Assembly: GCA_030372985.1 (NCBI GenBank)
Contig: JAUCQB010000072.1
Coordinates: 1-64,000, forward strand
Source of the DNA: Phycisphaerae bacterium
GTDB lineage: Bacteria; Planctomycetota; Phycisphaerae; UBA1845; PWPN01
Reading direction: 5' to 3'
DNA length: 64,000 bases
Shown one piece after another: positions 37,531 through 48,500 of the stretch. Both the position numbers and the translations under genes were made by a program. Numbering within the stretch: the first letter of the stretch is position 1; each line of letters begins with the position of its first letter. A model generated the notes under the pieces. That model saw nothing but the letters and a program-made list of their open reading frames with translations, made no database searches and had not been told where the DNA came from.

Positions 37531-37677
37531 ACACCCGCGCGCGGGCCGGGCGAGACGTGCCCGTGCCGTCTCCGTCGTCGCTCATCGTGATTCATGTGAA
37601 GTTGGGTTTGCCGGCAGAGGTGACTGCAAGCCTGGCCCGGCAGGATGGTCTGTAGAAGGCAAGGAGTATGAGAGCAT

Positions 37678-38511
37678 ATGGCTGAAATTACTGCAGCAAT
37701 GGTCAAAGACCTGCGCGAACGCAGCGGCCTGCCAATGATGGACTGCAAGAAGGCGTTGCAGGAGACGGGTGGCGATGCCGCGAAGGCCCTGGAACTGCTC
37801 CGCAAACGCGGGGCGGCGGCGGCAGAGAAGAAGGCCGGCCGTGCGATGGGCGAGGGACGCATGGGCATATACGTCGACGCGGCGAAGGGCGTCGGGGCGC
37901 TGGCGGAGCTGACTTGCGAAACGGCTCCGGTGGGCAGGAATCCGGACTTCATTGCGCTGGCTGCGAAGATCGCGAAGCACGCCGCCCTCGCGGGCAATGC
38001 CGATGCGGCGACCATCGGCGCCGAGAAGTTTATCGATGATCCGAGCCAGACGGTGCAGGACCTCCTCTTCGACGTTCTCAATCGCATTCGCGAAAACATG
38101 AAGATCGCCCGCGTCGCGAGGGTCAAGGGACGCGCCGCCGGCTACGTGCATCACGACGGCAAGCTGGGCGTTTTGCTGGTTGTCGAAGGTTCCGGCGGCA
38201 GCGAGTCCTTGCTGAACGACATCTGCATGCACATCGCGGCCATGGCCCCCAAGGCGCTGTGCCGCGAAGACCTGCCGGCCGACGTCGTCGAAAAGGAGAA
38301 GGAGATTCAGCGGGCCCAGATCATCGCCTCCGGCAAACCGGAGAACATGGTCGACAAGATTCTCGTGGGGAAGATGAACCGCTATTTCAGCGAGCAGGTT
38401 CTCCTGGAGCAGCCCTTCGTCAAAGATGACAAGAAGACCGTCGGCAAGGTCCTGCAGGAAGCGGGTCTCAAGGCAGTCCGTTTCCTCCGCATGCAGGTGG
38501 GCGGGGCCTGA
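37678..38511 (+). CDS. tsf: translation elongation factor Ts
   Basis: A 277-residue EF-Ts, the guanine nucleotide exchange factor for EF-Tu. The N-terminal UBA-like domain and the signature R-S-G-L-P-M-M-D-C-K-K-A-L are clear, as are the core T-C-E-T-A-P-V-G-R-N-P-D-F and the C-terminal L-L-E-Q-P-F-V-K-D. The usual start context has AAGGAG eleven bases upstream of ATG 37678. The gene is followed within 35 bases by a strong intrinsic terminator. Confidence 0.97.
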   Translation: MAEITAAMVKDLRERSGLPMMDCKKALQETGGDAAKALELLRKRGAAAAEKKAGRAMGEGRMGIYVDAAKGVGALAELTCETAPVGRNPDFIALAAKIAKHAALAGNADAATIGAEKFIDDPSQTVQDLLFDVLNRIRENMKIARVARVKGRAAGYVHHDGKLGVLLVVEGSGGSESLLNDICMHIAAMAPKALCREDLPADVVEKEKEIQRAQIIASGKPENMVDKILVGKMNRYFSEQVLLEQPFVKDDKKTVGKVLQEAGLKAVRFLRMQVGGA

Positions 38512-38544
38512 AACGGGCCTTCGCCGCGACCGCGTACCTCAATC

Positions 38545-38578
38545 GGGCCGCCGCTGTGATGCGGTGGCCCTTTCTTTT
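38545..38578 (+). terminator. intrinsic terminator after tsf
   Basis: GGGCCGCCGC (38545-38554) pairs with GCGGTGGCCC (38561-38570) through ten pairs including one G-U, around a six-base loop, followed by TTTCTTTT (38571-38578). This is a standard Rho-independent terminator closing the rpsB-tsf unit. Confidence 0.85.
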
Positions 38579-38745
38579 CGGGGCCATGGCAGGACCGCTT
38601 GATTGCCCTGCACACGGGGCTAGAATAACGCAGTGGGCAGAACGGCGGCCCCATCGTGTCCTCACGATTGCAGGTATTTGCGGCAACAGGCTGGTGTTGA
38701 TGGCACGATTGATCGGCATCGCCGTCAACAGGTTGGCGCTGTTTC

Positions 38746-39756
38746 TTGAATCAGGTCGATGAACAATCCGGCTGTTGGGGTTTCTGTGCGGGCATATTGC
38801 CTGATGTTTCCCGCTCGTTTGCCCTGATCATCCCGCAATGTCCCGAGCCGCTCGACCGCGCGATGTGCGTTGCATACCTGATGTGTCGCCTGGCGGATAC
38901 GGTCGAGGATGAGGCGGCGTTGACCTCCGAGCAGCGGTCGCTGCTCTATGACACGCTGTTGGCCGCCGTGGACGATCCGGGTGACCCGGCTCGGGCCGAG
39001 GAATTCCGCCGTGGGTGGCCGGTCATTCCGGCCGATGAATATGGCCGCCTGATCGAAGGAACCCATCATGTGCTGGCGGCCTATGCGGGCTTGCCTGCGG
39101 AGCTGCGCGGCCCGATCCATACCTGTGTCCGCGAGATGATCGCGGGCATGCGGTCGGTGGGGGTGGTGCTGTATCAGAATGAGGTTGCCTTCGTTTGCGG
39201 AGACATGACCGCGTTGGAACAGTACTGCCACCATGTCGCGGGGACCGTGGGCGTCATGTCCACCGCGCTCTTCGAGGCTCGTCTGGCGCCGCGGGGATTC
39301 GCGGCCGATGCCGCCTGGCGCGAGGATGGGCGTCGCCTCGGGCTTGGATTGCAGTTGACCAACATCATCAAAGACTGCCGGGTCGACGCGGAGCGGAAGG
39401 TGAGTTTCATACCGCCCGGCTTCGTGGACTGGGCCGGATCGGCATATCGTCTGGCCCCGCGGCGAAAGGGAGAGCTTTTCGGCTGCTGCATCGGACACCT
39501 GGACGCCGGCCTGCGATACACGCTGGCTGTTCCCCCGTTCGAGAGCGGCATTCGCACGTTCCTGTTGGGCTCGCTGCTGCCGGCGATCGCCACGCTGGAG
39601 GTGGCGGCGCCGGGAACCGAGACCCATCCCAAGATTGACCGGACCAAGATGGCCGAAATCTTCGATCTCATCACCAGCCACACTGCCGAGGACCAGATGC
39701 TGCGAAACTGGTACACGGCTCATCGCAAGCGAACGCTGAATTCCCTGTTTACGTGA
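38746..39756 (+). CDS. squalene/phytoene synthase family protein
   Basis: A 336-residue trans-isoprenyl synthase that condenses two prenyl diphosphates head to head. The first Asp-rich motif D-T-V-E-D lies in Y-L-M-C-R-L-A-D-T-V-E-D, and the second in L-G-L-G-L-Q-L-T-N-I-I-K-D. R-S-F-A-L-I-I-P near the N-terminus and the long C-terminus fit squalene-synthase rather than CrtB forms, so squalene is the likely product. This agrees with hopanoid or sterol-like lipids known in planctomycetes. The start is uncertain: TTG 38746 lacks a good ribosome binding site. No hpn genes are nearby. Confidence 0.85.
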   Translation: MNQVDEQSGCWGFCAGILPDVSRSFALIIPQCPEPLDRAMCVAYLMCRLADTVEDEAALTSEQRSLLYDTLLAAVDDPGDPARAEEFRRGWPVIPADEYGRLIEGTHHVLAAYAGLPAELRGPIHTCVREMIAGMRSVGVVLYQNEVAFVCGDMTALEQYCHHVAGTVGVMSTALFEARLAPRGFAADAAWREDGRRLGLGLQLTNIIKDCRVDAERKVSFIPPGFVDWAGSAYRLAPRRKGELFGCCIGHLDAGLRYTLAVPPFESGIRTFLLGSLLPAIATLEVAAPGTETHPKIDRTKMAEIFDLITSHTAEDQMLRNWYTAHRKRTLNSLFT

Positions 39757-39780
39757 CATTCGCCTGGAGGCCGGTACAAT
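39753..39780 (+). promoter_or_regulatory. sigma70-type promoter for the Gfo/Idh/MocA gene
   Basis: GTGACA (39753-39758) and TACAAT (39775-39780) are separated by 16 bases, each matching consensus at five of six positions. Transcription would start near 39787, about 70 bases before ATG 39858. Confidence 0.5.
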
Positions 39781-39857
39781 ACGGTTTCTCAGGTCGGTTG
39801 TGACCGAATGGTCCGGACGCAAGTTACCGGGTTGCATCGCGACAGATGGAGGCACTT

Positions 39858-41144
39858 ATGCAACGCATGGGCAAGCTCACCCGCCGTGATTTCCTGGCCG
39901 GCTCATCGAGGACCGCCGCGGCTCTGGGCATGGGTTCGATGCTGCTGGGGCGGCCGGCTGCATCGGTGGCCAGGACCTTCGGAGCCAACGAAACGATCAG
40001 GGTCGGTGTGATCGGGGCCGGCGGGCAGGGCACCGGCGACTGCATGGCGGTGTGCTCGGCCGACAATGTGGTGTGCGTGGCGCTCTGTGACCTGGCCGAG
40101 TTCCGCCTGGCTGAGGCGACCGGGCGGATCACCGAGAGGATGGAAAGCAAGGGGCACAAGGACGTCAAGATCGACCGCTACGCCGATTACCACCGGTTGC
40201 TGGATCGCAAGGACGTCGATGCGGTCATCATTGCGACGCCGGACCACTGGCATCGCCTGCCGTTCCTCGCAGCCGTCGAGGCCGGCAAGCACATCTATCA
40301 GGAGAAGCCCTTCTCGTTCACCTACGAACAGGGCATGGAGATGGTGGCCGCCGCCGAGAAGAGACCCGAGCTGATCATTCAAATCGGCACCCAGCGGCGC
40401 AGCGACTACAACAACGCCAAGGCGAAAAAGCTGCTCGATGACGGCGTGATCGGCGAGGTCAAGTTCGTGCGGGCCAAGGATTGCCGTAATTTCGTGACCG
40501 GCCGTGACCCCTTTGCCCCGCGCGACGTCCAGGGCAAGATCGACTGGGACAAGTTCCAGGAGCCCTGCAGTCACAAGGTGTCGTACGACCCGTGGCGGTA
40601 CTTCGCGTGGCGGTGGTTCTGGGACTACGCCGGCGGCCTGGTCACCGACGTGGGCGTCCATGTCATCGACATCGTTCACTATTACATGGGTGACCCCGTT
40701 CCCAGGAGTGCGGTGTGCAACGGTGGTGTGTACGGCCTGGACTACTGGGAAACGCCTGACGTCGTTAACGCCGTCTGGGAGTACGACGACTTCTCACTGA
40801 ATTTCGTGAGCAATTTCACCAACGGCTTCGAGGGCGACGGCCTGACGCTCTTCGGGACCAAAGGAACCATCGAGATCCGCGGCTCGCACATTCGCGTGTA
40901 TTCGGAAGGCCAGACCGACAAGCCGATTCACGAGTTCTCCAAAGAGGGCCCGTCGCACCAGCACAACTGGGTGGAGTGCATGCGGACGGGCAAGAAGCCT
41001 AACGCCCCCGTTCAGCTCGGATTCAGTTCCCTCCTGCCGTCGCACATGGCGAATATCGCGTATCGGACCGGCCGGAAAGTTGCCTGGGACTCTAAGGCCA
41101 GGAAGGTTGTCCCTTGGGAGCCCTCGGCCAGAAAACAATCGTGA
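39858..41144 (+). CDS. Tat-exported Gfo/Idh/MocA family oxidoreductase
   Basis: A 428-residue protein with a twin-arginine signal (K-L-T-R-R-D-F-L-A-G-S-S). The Rossmann motif G-V-I-G-A-G-G-Q-G comes first, then the family E-K-P-F-S segment with the conserved Lys, and a C-terminal substrate domain with a D-V-G-V-H-V-I-D-I-V-H-Y segment. It likely oxidises a sugar or sugar derivative using bound NAD(P). Planctomycetes have many exported paralogues. ATG 39858 is preferred to ATG 39846 because GGAGG lies six bases upstream of it. The downstream phosphodiesterase gene starts 35 bases later. Confidence 0.88.
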   Translation: MQRMGKLTRRDFLAGSSRTAAALGMGSMLLGRPAASVARTFGANETIRVGVIGAGGQGTGDCMAVCSADNVVCVALCDLAEFRLAEATGRITERMESKGHKDVKIDRYADYHRLLDRKDVDAVIIATPDHWHRLPFLAAVEAGKHIYQEKPFSFTYEQGMEMVAAAEKRPELIIQIGTQRRSDYNNAKAKKLLDDGVIGEVKFVRAKDCRNFVTGRDPFAPRDVQGKIDWDKFQEPCSHKVSYDPWRYFAWRWFWDYAGGLVTDVGVHVIDIVHYYMGDPVPRSAVCNGGVYGLDYWETPDVVNAVWEYDDFSLNFVSNFTNGFEGDGLTLFGTKGTIEIRGSHIRVYSEGQTDKPIHEFSKEGPSHQHNWVECMRTGKKPNAPVQLGFSSLLPSHMANIAYRTGRKVAWDSKARKVVPWEPSARKQS

Positions 41145-41179
41145 TCGGTCGCCTTGGGCGGGCAGCGGAACACCTGTAG

Positions 41180-42922
41180 ATGATCGGTGCACCTCGAACA
41201 ATCCCGGGGCGGCGGACGATCGGTCATGCGGCCGCGAGGGCGCTCTTCGCTCGACGCTGGTCGCTCAGATCCGGCCCCGCTCCCGATTCAGCCCGAGCCG
41301 GTGGTGGTACAGACGCTCGTGGTGTTGCGATTCCGGCCGCTTGTGTCGGCTTCACCATTCTGTTATCCAGCTTGCTGTCCGGTTGCGCTTCCTTGGATGT
41401 ACGCCTCGCCGAGTCAGTTGAACGTCCGTCCCGGTCGGTCGTCGTTTTCTTCCCCGACGGCATGGACGTGCAGCGCATGAACGAACTCGTTGCTGAGGGG
41501 CGGCTGCCCAACATTCGTGAGCGGTTCATCGAGAACGGCGTCCGGGTGCGCCACGCCGTCAGCAGCCTGCCGACGAGTACCTACCCGAACTGCTCCTCAC
41601 TCCTCACCGGTCGTTTCCCCGGCCATCACCAGATTCTCGGCAACTTCTGGTTCGACCGAAGGACGCTGGAATGCCGGGACTATATGACCTACGCGACCTA
41701 CCGTACCGCAGACCACCATCTGGCCGTACCGACGCTGTACGATTGGCTGGGCGATCATTTCACCGTAAGCATTGCCCACCACACCCACCGCGGGGCGACC
41801 GAGTCAATCGATGGCGCCAGGGGATTCTTCTGGGCCTGGGCCCTGGGACACTACATGATGGCCGACTCGCGTGTCAGTGTGGCAATGGAAGAAGTGATAC
41901 GCAGGGCCAACCGCGTCGGACGCTGGCCGTCAGTCCTCTTGACCTACTACCCGGGCGTTGACGAGATCGGCCATCGTTTCGGCACCCACTCGTCTCGATA
42001 TGCGGAGGCTCTGGTCAATATCGACCGCATGGTGGGTGAGATCGCGTCCCACCTGGAACAATCCGGGCTGGCCGAGTCGGCTCACTACGTACTGGTGGCC
42101 GACCACGGGATGGTCCCGGCCGGACAATCGATCGACATGCTTGAATGGATCCAGGCGAAGCGACATGTTCGCATCCGGCGACGTGCGATCGAGGCCGCCG
42201 CGTATGTGGGTCGCTGGGACCTGATGTCCGGTTACGATGCCGTCGGAGGGGTCGATGCCGGCCGTGTGGCGATGGTTCATCTGCGCGGCCGGCGCGGTTG
42301 GCCGTATCGACCCGATCCACGAGAGGTGCTGGACTTCATTAAGGTTCAACCGCCTCTGCACGAACTCCCGGCGGTCCAGATGGTTCTTCTCCGCGACGGC
42401 CGGGACCGGGTCCGAATCGTATCAAGAAACGGAACGGCAGTTGTCGAGCGGCGAACTGAGAAGAGTGACAAGGAGTATCGGCTAGCGGAGTATGAAGGCG
42501 ATCCGCTCGAGTACCTTGGCGACGAGACGCTTGCGGCGTTCGTCCGGGCCGGATGGCATGCCTCACGCGACTGGCTTGCCGCCACCGCCACTTCCCGTTT
42601 TCCGGACTTGGTCCCTCAGGCAGTGGAGTTGTTCGACTCACCGCGAAGCGGCGACATGGTGATCATGGCGGCCGACGACTGGCTGTTGTACCGGCGGGGT
42701 GAGGTGGCGGGCCACGGCTCGTGCCTGGCGCGGGATATGCGGATTCCCTTGTTCTTTGCCGGCCCGGACCTGCCCAAAGGCGGCCGGATCGACCATGCCC
42801 GGCTGGTCGATATCGCGCCGACAATTCTTGGCTTGCTGGGCGAGGCCTCGCGGCTGGAAACCGTTCCGGACATCGACGGCATCAATCTGGCCGATGAACT
42901 GCTTCGCGCCGCGGTGCCGTAG
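41180..42922 (+). CDS. alkaline-phosphatase-superfamily (NPP-like) lipoprotein
   Basis: A 580-residue protein of the nucleotide pyrophosphatase/phosphodiesterase branch. A hydrophobic segment ends in a lipobox (L-L-S-G-C-A). The first metal motif is F-F-P-D-G-M-D, the nucleophile Thr lies in L-P-T-S-T-Y-P-N, and further metal ligands are in Y-P-G-V-D-E-I-G-H, A-D-H-G-M and A-G-H-G-S. It would hydrolyse phosphodiester or pyrophosphate bonds outside the cytoplasm. The N-terminal extension before the hydrophobic segment is long, so the true start may differ. It converges with the PpiD-like gene. Confidence 0.82.
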   Translation: MIGAPRTIPGRRTIGHAAARALFARRWSLRSGPAPDSARAGGGTDARGVAIPAACVGFTILLSSLLSGCASLDVRLAESVERPSRSVVVFFPDGMDVQRMNELVAEGRLPNIRERFIENGVRVRHAVSSLPTSTYPNCSSLLTGRFPGHHQILGNFWFDRRTLECRDYMTYATYRTADHHLAVPTLYDWLGDHFTVSIAHHTHRGATESIDGARGFFWAWALGHYMMADSRVSVAMEEVIRRANRVGRWPSVLLTYYPGVDEIGHRFGTHSSRYAEALVNIDRMVGEIASHLEQSGLAESAHYVLVADHGMVPAGQSIDMLEWIQAKRHVRIRRRAIEAAAYVGRWDLMSGYDAVGGVDAGRVAMVHLRGRRGWPYRPDPREVLDFIKVQPPLHELPAVQMVLLRDGRDRVRIVSRNGTAVVERRTEKSDKEYRLAEYEGDPLEYLGDETLAAFVRAGWHASRDWLAATATSRFPDLVPQAVELFDSPRSGDMVIMAADDWLLYRRGEVAGHGSCLARDMRIPLFFAGPDLPKGGRIDHARLVDIAPTILGLLGEASRLETVPDIDGINLADELLRAAVP

Positions 42923-43042
42923 AAGCGGGCTCAATTCGACGAGTTGATTTCAACGAATAGAACAGGATCAGCCATCTGAGAATCATCGAACAGACGGCCG
43001 TCCGGCGCGGGCGATGCTCGGCCATTCAGCAGTGAGCCGCCG

Positions 43043-45058
43043 CTATCCCTTCGTGGCCGCCGCCTGAGGCTCCCGATCTTCCGCCACGGACTTCCACTTC
43101 ATGCGACTCTTGATCTGGTCGCGGTTGAACCATTCGACCAGCAATTCCCGCTGTCGCTCCTTCTGCAGGTAGGCAATCGCTTGTGTGCAATAATTGGAGT
43201 AGTCGTCCTTCGTGGGCGGGAGAATTCGCTTAAGCTCGATGACGAGCCAGCGCCGCTGCTCGGGCTGCTCCCAGACCAGAACGCGGCTCGGCTGTGTGGC
43301 CGTCTTGGCGGGCATGCCGAAAATCGCATCGAACAACTTGGGATCGGAGCCAACCCCGGGAACGCTGCTCGGCATCACATGAGGGGCTGCCCCGGGTATA
43401 CCGATGCACGCCTTGCGCCCAAACGGCGTCGGATGACTCAGGGCGGTCTCATCCAGCAGTTCCCTCAGTTCCGCACTGTTGCGGAACGCGGCCTCCAAGC
43501 CTTCCTTCGCAGCCCGTTCGTGGAGGGCCTTGGCCTGCTCACCCGCCCGCTCATAGGCGCGGACCAGGCGAGCATCGCGGATCAGGCGATCGCGGACAAG
43601 GTCCAGACTCGCGGGTGCCTGTTTCGGTCTGATCTCAGCCGTCCGGAAGACAAAGGCGTTGCCGTTTGCATCGGCGAATGCGACCCCGCAGGTCTCACCG
43701 GGTTTGCGGAAGTAGCGGAGCTGATCCGAGCCCTGCTCGGGCCGGTTCGCAAGACCCTCGACGAGAAATGCCGCCTGCGGAAGTGAAGGACCCTGCTGTC
43801 CACCAACCCTCGCGGTCACCTGACCGATTTCGGCGTTTTTTTGCAGGGCATCCCGTTCGAGCATGCCCAGCGAGACGCGGCTCACCGTGCCGGGGTGTTT
43901 GGCCGACCACTTCAGGAGAGCCTTGGCAAAAGCGTCCTCGGCATCCGCCGGGACCGTTGCGGTCTGCTCCGCGGTGGGCTGTGTCGCATTCCCGGCCTCT
44001 GGCTTGGTCAACTCATCAATGATTTCTCGGGCAATCCGCAGAGCAGCTTCGTCCGCTTTGGCCTTCTGAAGACGACTGATGACCTCGGCCTTGGCCTCTG
44101 TGAAGGTGGCGTAAGGCTCCCGCCGTGGCGGGCTCGCGGGCCCCGTCGTGGGTGAGGGTTGGGTCGCAACCTCCCGCGTGAACTCGTTCCTGTGCCTGTC
44201 CCAATAGCTGTAGGCGAATGTCTCGTCGATTTGTTGCTGGTTCTTCAGGGCGTCAGCGCTGATTCGCAGATACTCGATCTGTGCGGCCTCAGGTTGCTGG
44301 TAGCCGAAATCCAGACCTTGGGCGTAAGGCTGGCTGGCGGTGTTCTTGTGCTTCTCAAACAGTCTGGCCAGTTCGTCCTCGGTCGGCGCGTAGTTGCCGT
44401 CGAAGAGCTTTGATGTTTCGGTTGCCGCAAGAGTGACCACGGCCACGTCAGCCTTCTCGCTGGTTTGACGCACGAAGTCGCGGATGTCCGCCTCGCTGAT
44501 CGGTGGAGCCTTGCAGGCGGCAACGGCCTGCTGCTGAACCATCAGGTAAGAGCGAATGGCTTCGTTGATCAGCCTCATGGGGAAGTTCCGCCGGAGGCGC
44601 GCCAACGGCGGGCCGATCAGCCCGCTTTTCGCCTTGAATTCTTCGACGGTCTCGTTCGGCACATAGACCCCGTTTCGGCGGGCCTCGGTCACAAGCAGGA
44701 ACCACTCGTCTTCGTCAAGAACGTCGCCTCGCGACATCATGATGCCGAAATGGTATTGGTAGATACCGCTACGATCGTCACGAACCCCCAGCTCGTTCAG
44801 GGCGGAAAGCCAGATCATTTCCCAGTTCGTTACGCTTCGCAGTTCGGGCGAGTTCAGTACTTCAAGCTGCTGAAGTACCGGTGCGGCATCCTCCTGCGTG
44901 ATTTTCCGGCCGTCGAGAGTGCCGCGCTCAAAGTCCTGGCGCCCCGCGCGGTTCATCAGAAGACTTTGCAGCGCGTCTCCTGCCAGCCAGATGATCAGCA
45001 GCAGGGCCATAAAGACGGCCAGGAGGTGTTTCGTGTATTTACGGAAAAACTTCATCAT
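43043..45058 (-). CDS. PpiD/SurA-like membrane-anchored periplasmic chaperone
   Basis: A 671-residue protein with an N-terminal membrane anchor (H-L-L-A-V-F-M-A-L-L-L-I-I-W-L-A-G) and a large periplasmic part, the layout of PpiD. The region after it resembles SurA-N helices, and the C-terminal third (R-Y-F-R-K-P-G-E-T-C-G-V-A-F through the helical D-R-L-I-R-D segment) resembles the PpiD tail. A clear parvulin active-site block was not found, so it may act as a chaperone without isomerase activity. It diverges from topA. Confidence 0.65.
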   Translation of the reverse strand: MMKFFRKYTKHLLAVFMALLLIIWLAGDALQSLLMNRAGRQDFERGTLDGRKITQEDAAPVLQQLEVLNSPELRSVTNWEMIWLSALNELGVRDDRSGIYQYHFGIMMSRGDVLDEDEWFLLVTEARRNGVYVPNETVEEFKAKSGLIGPPLARLRRNFPMRLINEAIRSYLMVQQQAVAACKAPPISEADIRDFVRQTSEKADVAVVTLAATETSKLFDGNYAPTEDELARLFEKHKNTASQPYAQGLDFGYQQPEAAQIEYLRISADALKNQQQIDETFAYSYWDRHRNEFTREVATQPSPTTGPASPPRREPYATFTEAKAEVISRLQKAKADEAALRIAREIIDELTKPEAGNATQPTAEQTATVPADAEDAFAKALLKWSAKHPGTVSRVSLGMLERDALQKNAEIGQVTARVGGQQGPSLPQAAFLVEGLANRPEQGSDQLRYFRKPGETCGVAFADANGNAFVFRTAEIRPKQAPASLDLVRDRLIRDARLVRAYERAGEQAKALHERAAKEGLEAAFRNSAELRELLDETALSHPTPFGRKACIGIPGAAPHVMPSSVPGVGSDPKLFDAIFGMPAKTATQPSRVLVWEQPEQRRWLVIELKRILPPTKDDYSNYCTQAIAYLQKERQRELLVEWFNRDQIKSRMKWKSVAEDREPQAAATKG

Positions 45059-45594
45059 AGCAGTATGTTCCCATCAGACAGCGTCTCGTTGCCCTGCCGA
45101 TTGCAGAAACGACCAAAATACCGGCGCTCGCGCTAAAAGCAAGCAGCGGCGCCAGGGACTTGGGTTCGGCAACCGTCGAAGGTGGTATACATCGACCTTC
45201 TGTCGGCGGGGCGGGAGCTTGGACTTTGGGAGGGGCGCGGGGCACAAACGGGAGAGGCGGACAGCCACCAATCGGCCGAAGTATCAGGCAACAAAGTGGT
45301 TGCGCGTTTTGGCCGCTGGCTGATCGACGCGGCACAAAACAAAAGGCCAACAGGTGCTAATCTGGGAAAGATCGGACGGGGATTTGATTTCTGTCCGGAC
45401 TTTCAGTAATCAGGAACGCCCCGAACTGCCGGAAAGAGGCGTTGGAGTCCTCGATAGGGGTGGTCGATGGAGATTGAGTCCCCTTAGCTTTGGAGCGCCG
45501 GACGCCTCGCGGTCGCATTGGCTGCAGGATGCCGAAATCTCGCAGGCCGCGGGGCATCGAGGGAGCTTCTTACTCAGGTAATCGAGATAAGCCT
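45059..45594. other. intergenic region between the PpiD-like gene and topA
   Basis: 536 bases between divergent genes. Short open frames occur on both strands (for example 45182-45409) but none shows a recognisable product or convincing start. No strong consensus promoter or terminator was resolved. Promoters for both flanking genes are expected here. Confidence 0.4.
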
Positions 45595-48500
45595 ATGGCG
45601 GCGAAGCAGAAAACCAGTCCCAAACAAGTCTCCAAACCCAAGGCCAAGGCCACGCGCGGACAAAGCCGGACCGCCGCCAGTTCCGAGCGACGAGAATCCG
45701 CCAGCTCCAAATCACTTGTGATCGTGGAATCGCCCGCTAAGGCCAAGACCATTAATAAATACCTTGGCAGAGGTTTCGTGGTGAAGGCTTCGGTGGGCCA
45801 TGTCCGAGATCTCCCCGAACACGGGCTTGGGGTCGAGATCGAACGCGGTTTCGCGCCGACCTACGAGCTGGTGCCCGGTCGACGGAAGGTGGTCGGCGAA
45901 CTGAAGAAGCTGGCCGAGAAGGCCCCGGCGGTCTACCTGGCGACAGACCTTGACCGCGAAGGAGAGGCCATCGCCTGGCACTTATCGCAGGCCCTGGATT
46001 TGGACGACTCGAAGATCAGGCGAGTTGTCTTTAACGAGATCACGCGGTCGGCGATCCAGGAGGCCTTCGATCGTCCCCGGCAGATTGATATGGACAAGGT
46101 GAACGCTCAGCAGGCGCGGCGGATCCTTGACCGGATTGTCGGGTACGAGTTGAGCCCGCTGTTGTGGAAGAAAGTGGCCAAGGGTTTGTCGGCCGGGCGG
46201 GTGCAGTCGGTCGCCGTTCGGCTGATCGTCGAGCGGGAGAAGGAAATCAAAGCCTTCATTCCAGGCGAGTATTGGGAAATCGTTGGCTGTTTCGCGCGAG
46301 ACCCGGCCGAGGGCGAGCGCCTGGAACCCATGTGGCGGGAGTTCCTCGCCGGAGGTGAGAAGGAACGTACGCAGAAAGAAATGGGTGAATGGCTCGCGGC
46401 GCACGGCGCATTCGCGGCTGAACTGGTGGCATTGGGGGGCCGTTCGTTCCGCCCGGAGGGCTCATACAATGCCGCGGCGAGCCTGGACGAGGCGTTCGTC
46501 AGCGCGGTGGGGCAGGCCAGGGAGGCCGCCGAGGCCCTGGGCTTGCGGATCGAGCAGCAGAGCGAAGCCGCATGGCCGGAGTACGCCCATCGCGGGCTGC
46601 GAAAGGTGACGCTGACGGGCAGGCTCGATCGGGGACAAGTACCGGTCTTCTCGGTCGCCGACGTCCAGAAGCGTCGCACGCTGGCCAGGCCGAATGCGCC
46701 GTTCACGACGGCAACGCTTCAGCAGGCGGCGAGCAGCCACCTGCACCTCTCGGCGTCCAGGACGATGAGGTTGGCCCAGGAGCTCTATGAGGGAGTGGAG
46801 CTGGCCGGCGAGGATGGCCCGGTGGCCCTGATCACTTACATGCGGACGGATTCCACGAACCTGAGCGCCGAATCCGTGAAGGCTGCCCGGGACTGGATCA
46901 CGGAGAACTGCGACAAGCGTTACCTGCCGGAAAAACCAAACGTTTACGCATCCGGTAAGCGGGCGCAGGAGGCCCACGAGGCCATTCGGCCGACGGATGT
47001 GACCCGGACGCCGGACTCACTGAAAGGGCATGTGAGCGCGCCGTTGCAGAAGCTGTATGAACTGATCTGGCGACGGTTTGTTGCCTGTCAGATGACGCCG
47101 GCGGAATGGGACTCGACGACGGTCCTGATCAGGGCGAAGACGCCGCCCGGGGAGGCCGAATTCAAGGCCACCGGGCGCACCCTGGCATTTGACGGATTCT
47201 ACAAGATCACCGGAGTACCGCATTTGGCCGCGGAGCAGAGGCTTCCGGAATTGGCCCCGGGACAGGTCGTGGGTCCGATCGAGATCGAGCCTGCACAGCG
47301 ATTTACGAGCCCGCCGCCTCGGTATACCGAGGCCTCACTCGTCAAGCGGATGGAGGCTGAGGGCATCGGCCGACCGAGCACGTACGCGGCTATTATCCAG
47401 ACGATGCTTGATCGCGGCTACGTCGAAGAAATCGATCGGCGGCTTTTCGCAACCGACAAAGGCGCGATCGTCACGGACAAGCTCGTCGCTCATTTTCCAG
47501 ACGTGATGGATGTGAAGTTCACATCCTTCATGGAGGACGAACTGGACAAGATCGAGGAAGCACATCTGGACTGGAACCAGGTTCTCCATGAGTTCTACGA
47601 CCCGTTTCATACGGATCTGGTCAGGGCCCATGAGGAGATGGAGCCGGCCAAGGCCGAGCCCAGCCCGTACAAGTGTGACGCATGCGGCGGGGACATGGTG
47701 TATCGCTGGGGCCGCACGGGGCGATTCCTTTCATGCAGCAACTATCCCAAGTGCAAGGGAGCGTTCAATATCGACCGGGAGGGAAGGCCGATCAAGCCGC
47801 AGGTCGTCGCGACGAAGTGCGACAAGTGCGGCAAGGACATGATGCTGCGGCAGTCGCGGCATGGCTCGTTTCTGGGATGCAGCGGCTATCCCGAGTGCAC
47901 GAACACGATCCCTTGCGATCAGACCGGCCAGCCATTGCGGCTGGTGAAGGAAACCGAGATCGAGGAGCCCTGCCCGGAGTGTGGCGTGGGCACGCTGAAG
48001 GTCCGCCGCAAGGGCATGAAGGCTTTCCTTGGGTGCGATCGGTATCCAGCGTGCAAGGCAATCAAACCGTTGCCCGAGGGTGTTCGCCTGGAAAGGAAAG
48101 TGCAGCCCAGGGTCGAGGCGGGAGTCGTCTGCGAACGCTGCGGCCGCCCGATGCTGATTCGCAAAGGCCGGCGAGGCGAGTTTATCGCATGCAGCGGCTT
48201 CCCGCGGTGCCGAAACACCAAGCCGATCGAAAAGCTTGACGAGCTGAAGGCCAAGGCAGGCACGACCACAGCCGGTCGGCAGGCGGCGGATTCGGCGTCG
48301 CCGCGCGATGCATCGTCGAAGCCAGGAAAGCGGACACGTGGCACGGAGCAGACGGAGGCCAAGGGTTCCAGGACCGCCGCCGGCGGCAAGGGCTCGCCGC
48401 CGCCGGGTTTCGCGTGGACGCGCACGGGCAAGCCGGTCGTCGAGACGTGGCCCGAAGGGCCGCTTCACTGCCCGGAATGCGGCGGTCAATTGCAGCTTAA

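Noticed and set aside
37534..37545. CCCGCGCGCGGG palindrome after rpsB as terminator
   Set aside because: No U-tract follows, and tsf downstream is expected to be co-transcribed. It is probably a GC-rich coincidence.
45182..45409. 75-codon plus-strand frame before topA
   Set aside because: It has a GTG start with no ribosome binding site, no recognised motif, and equally long frames on the other strand.
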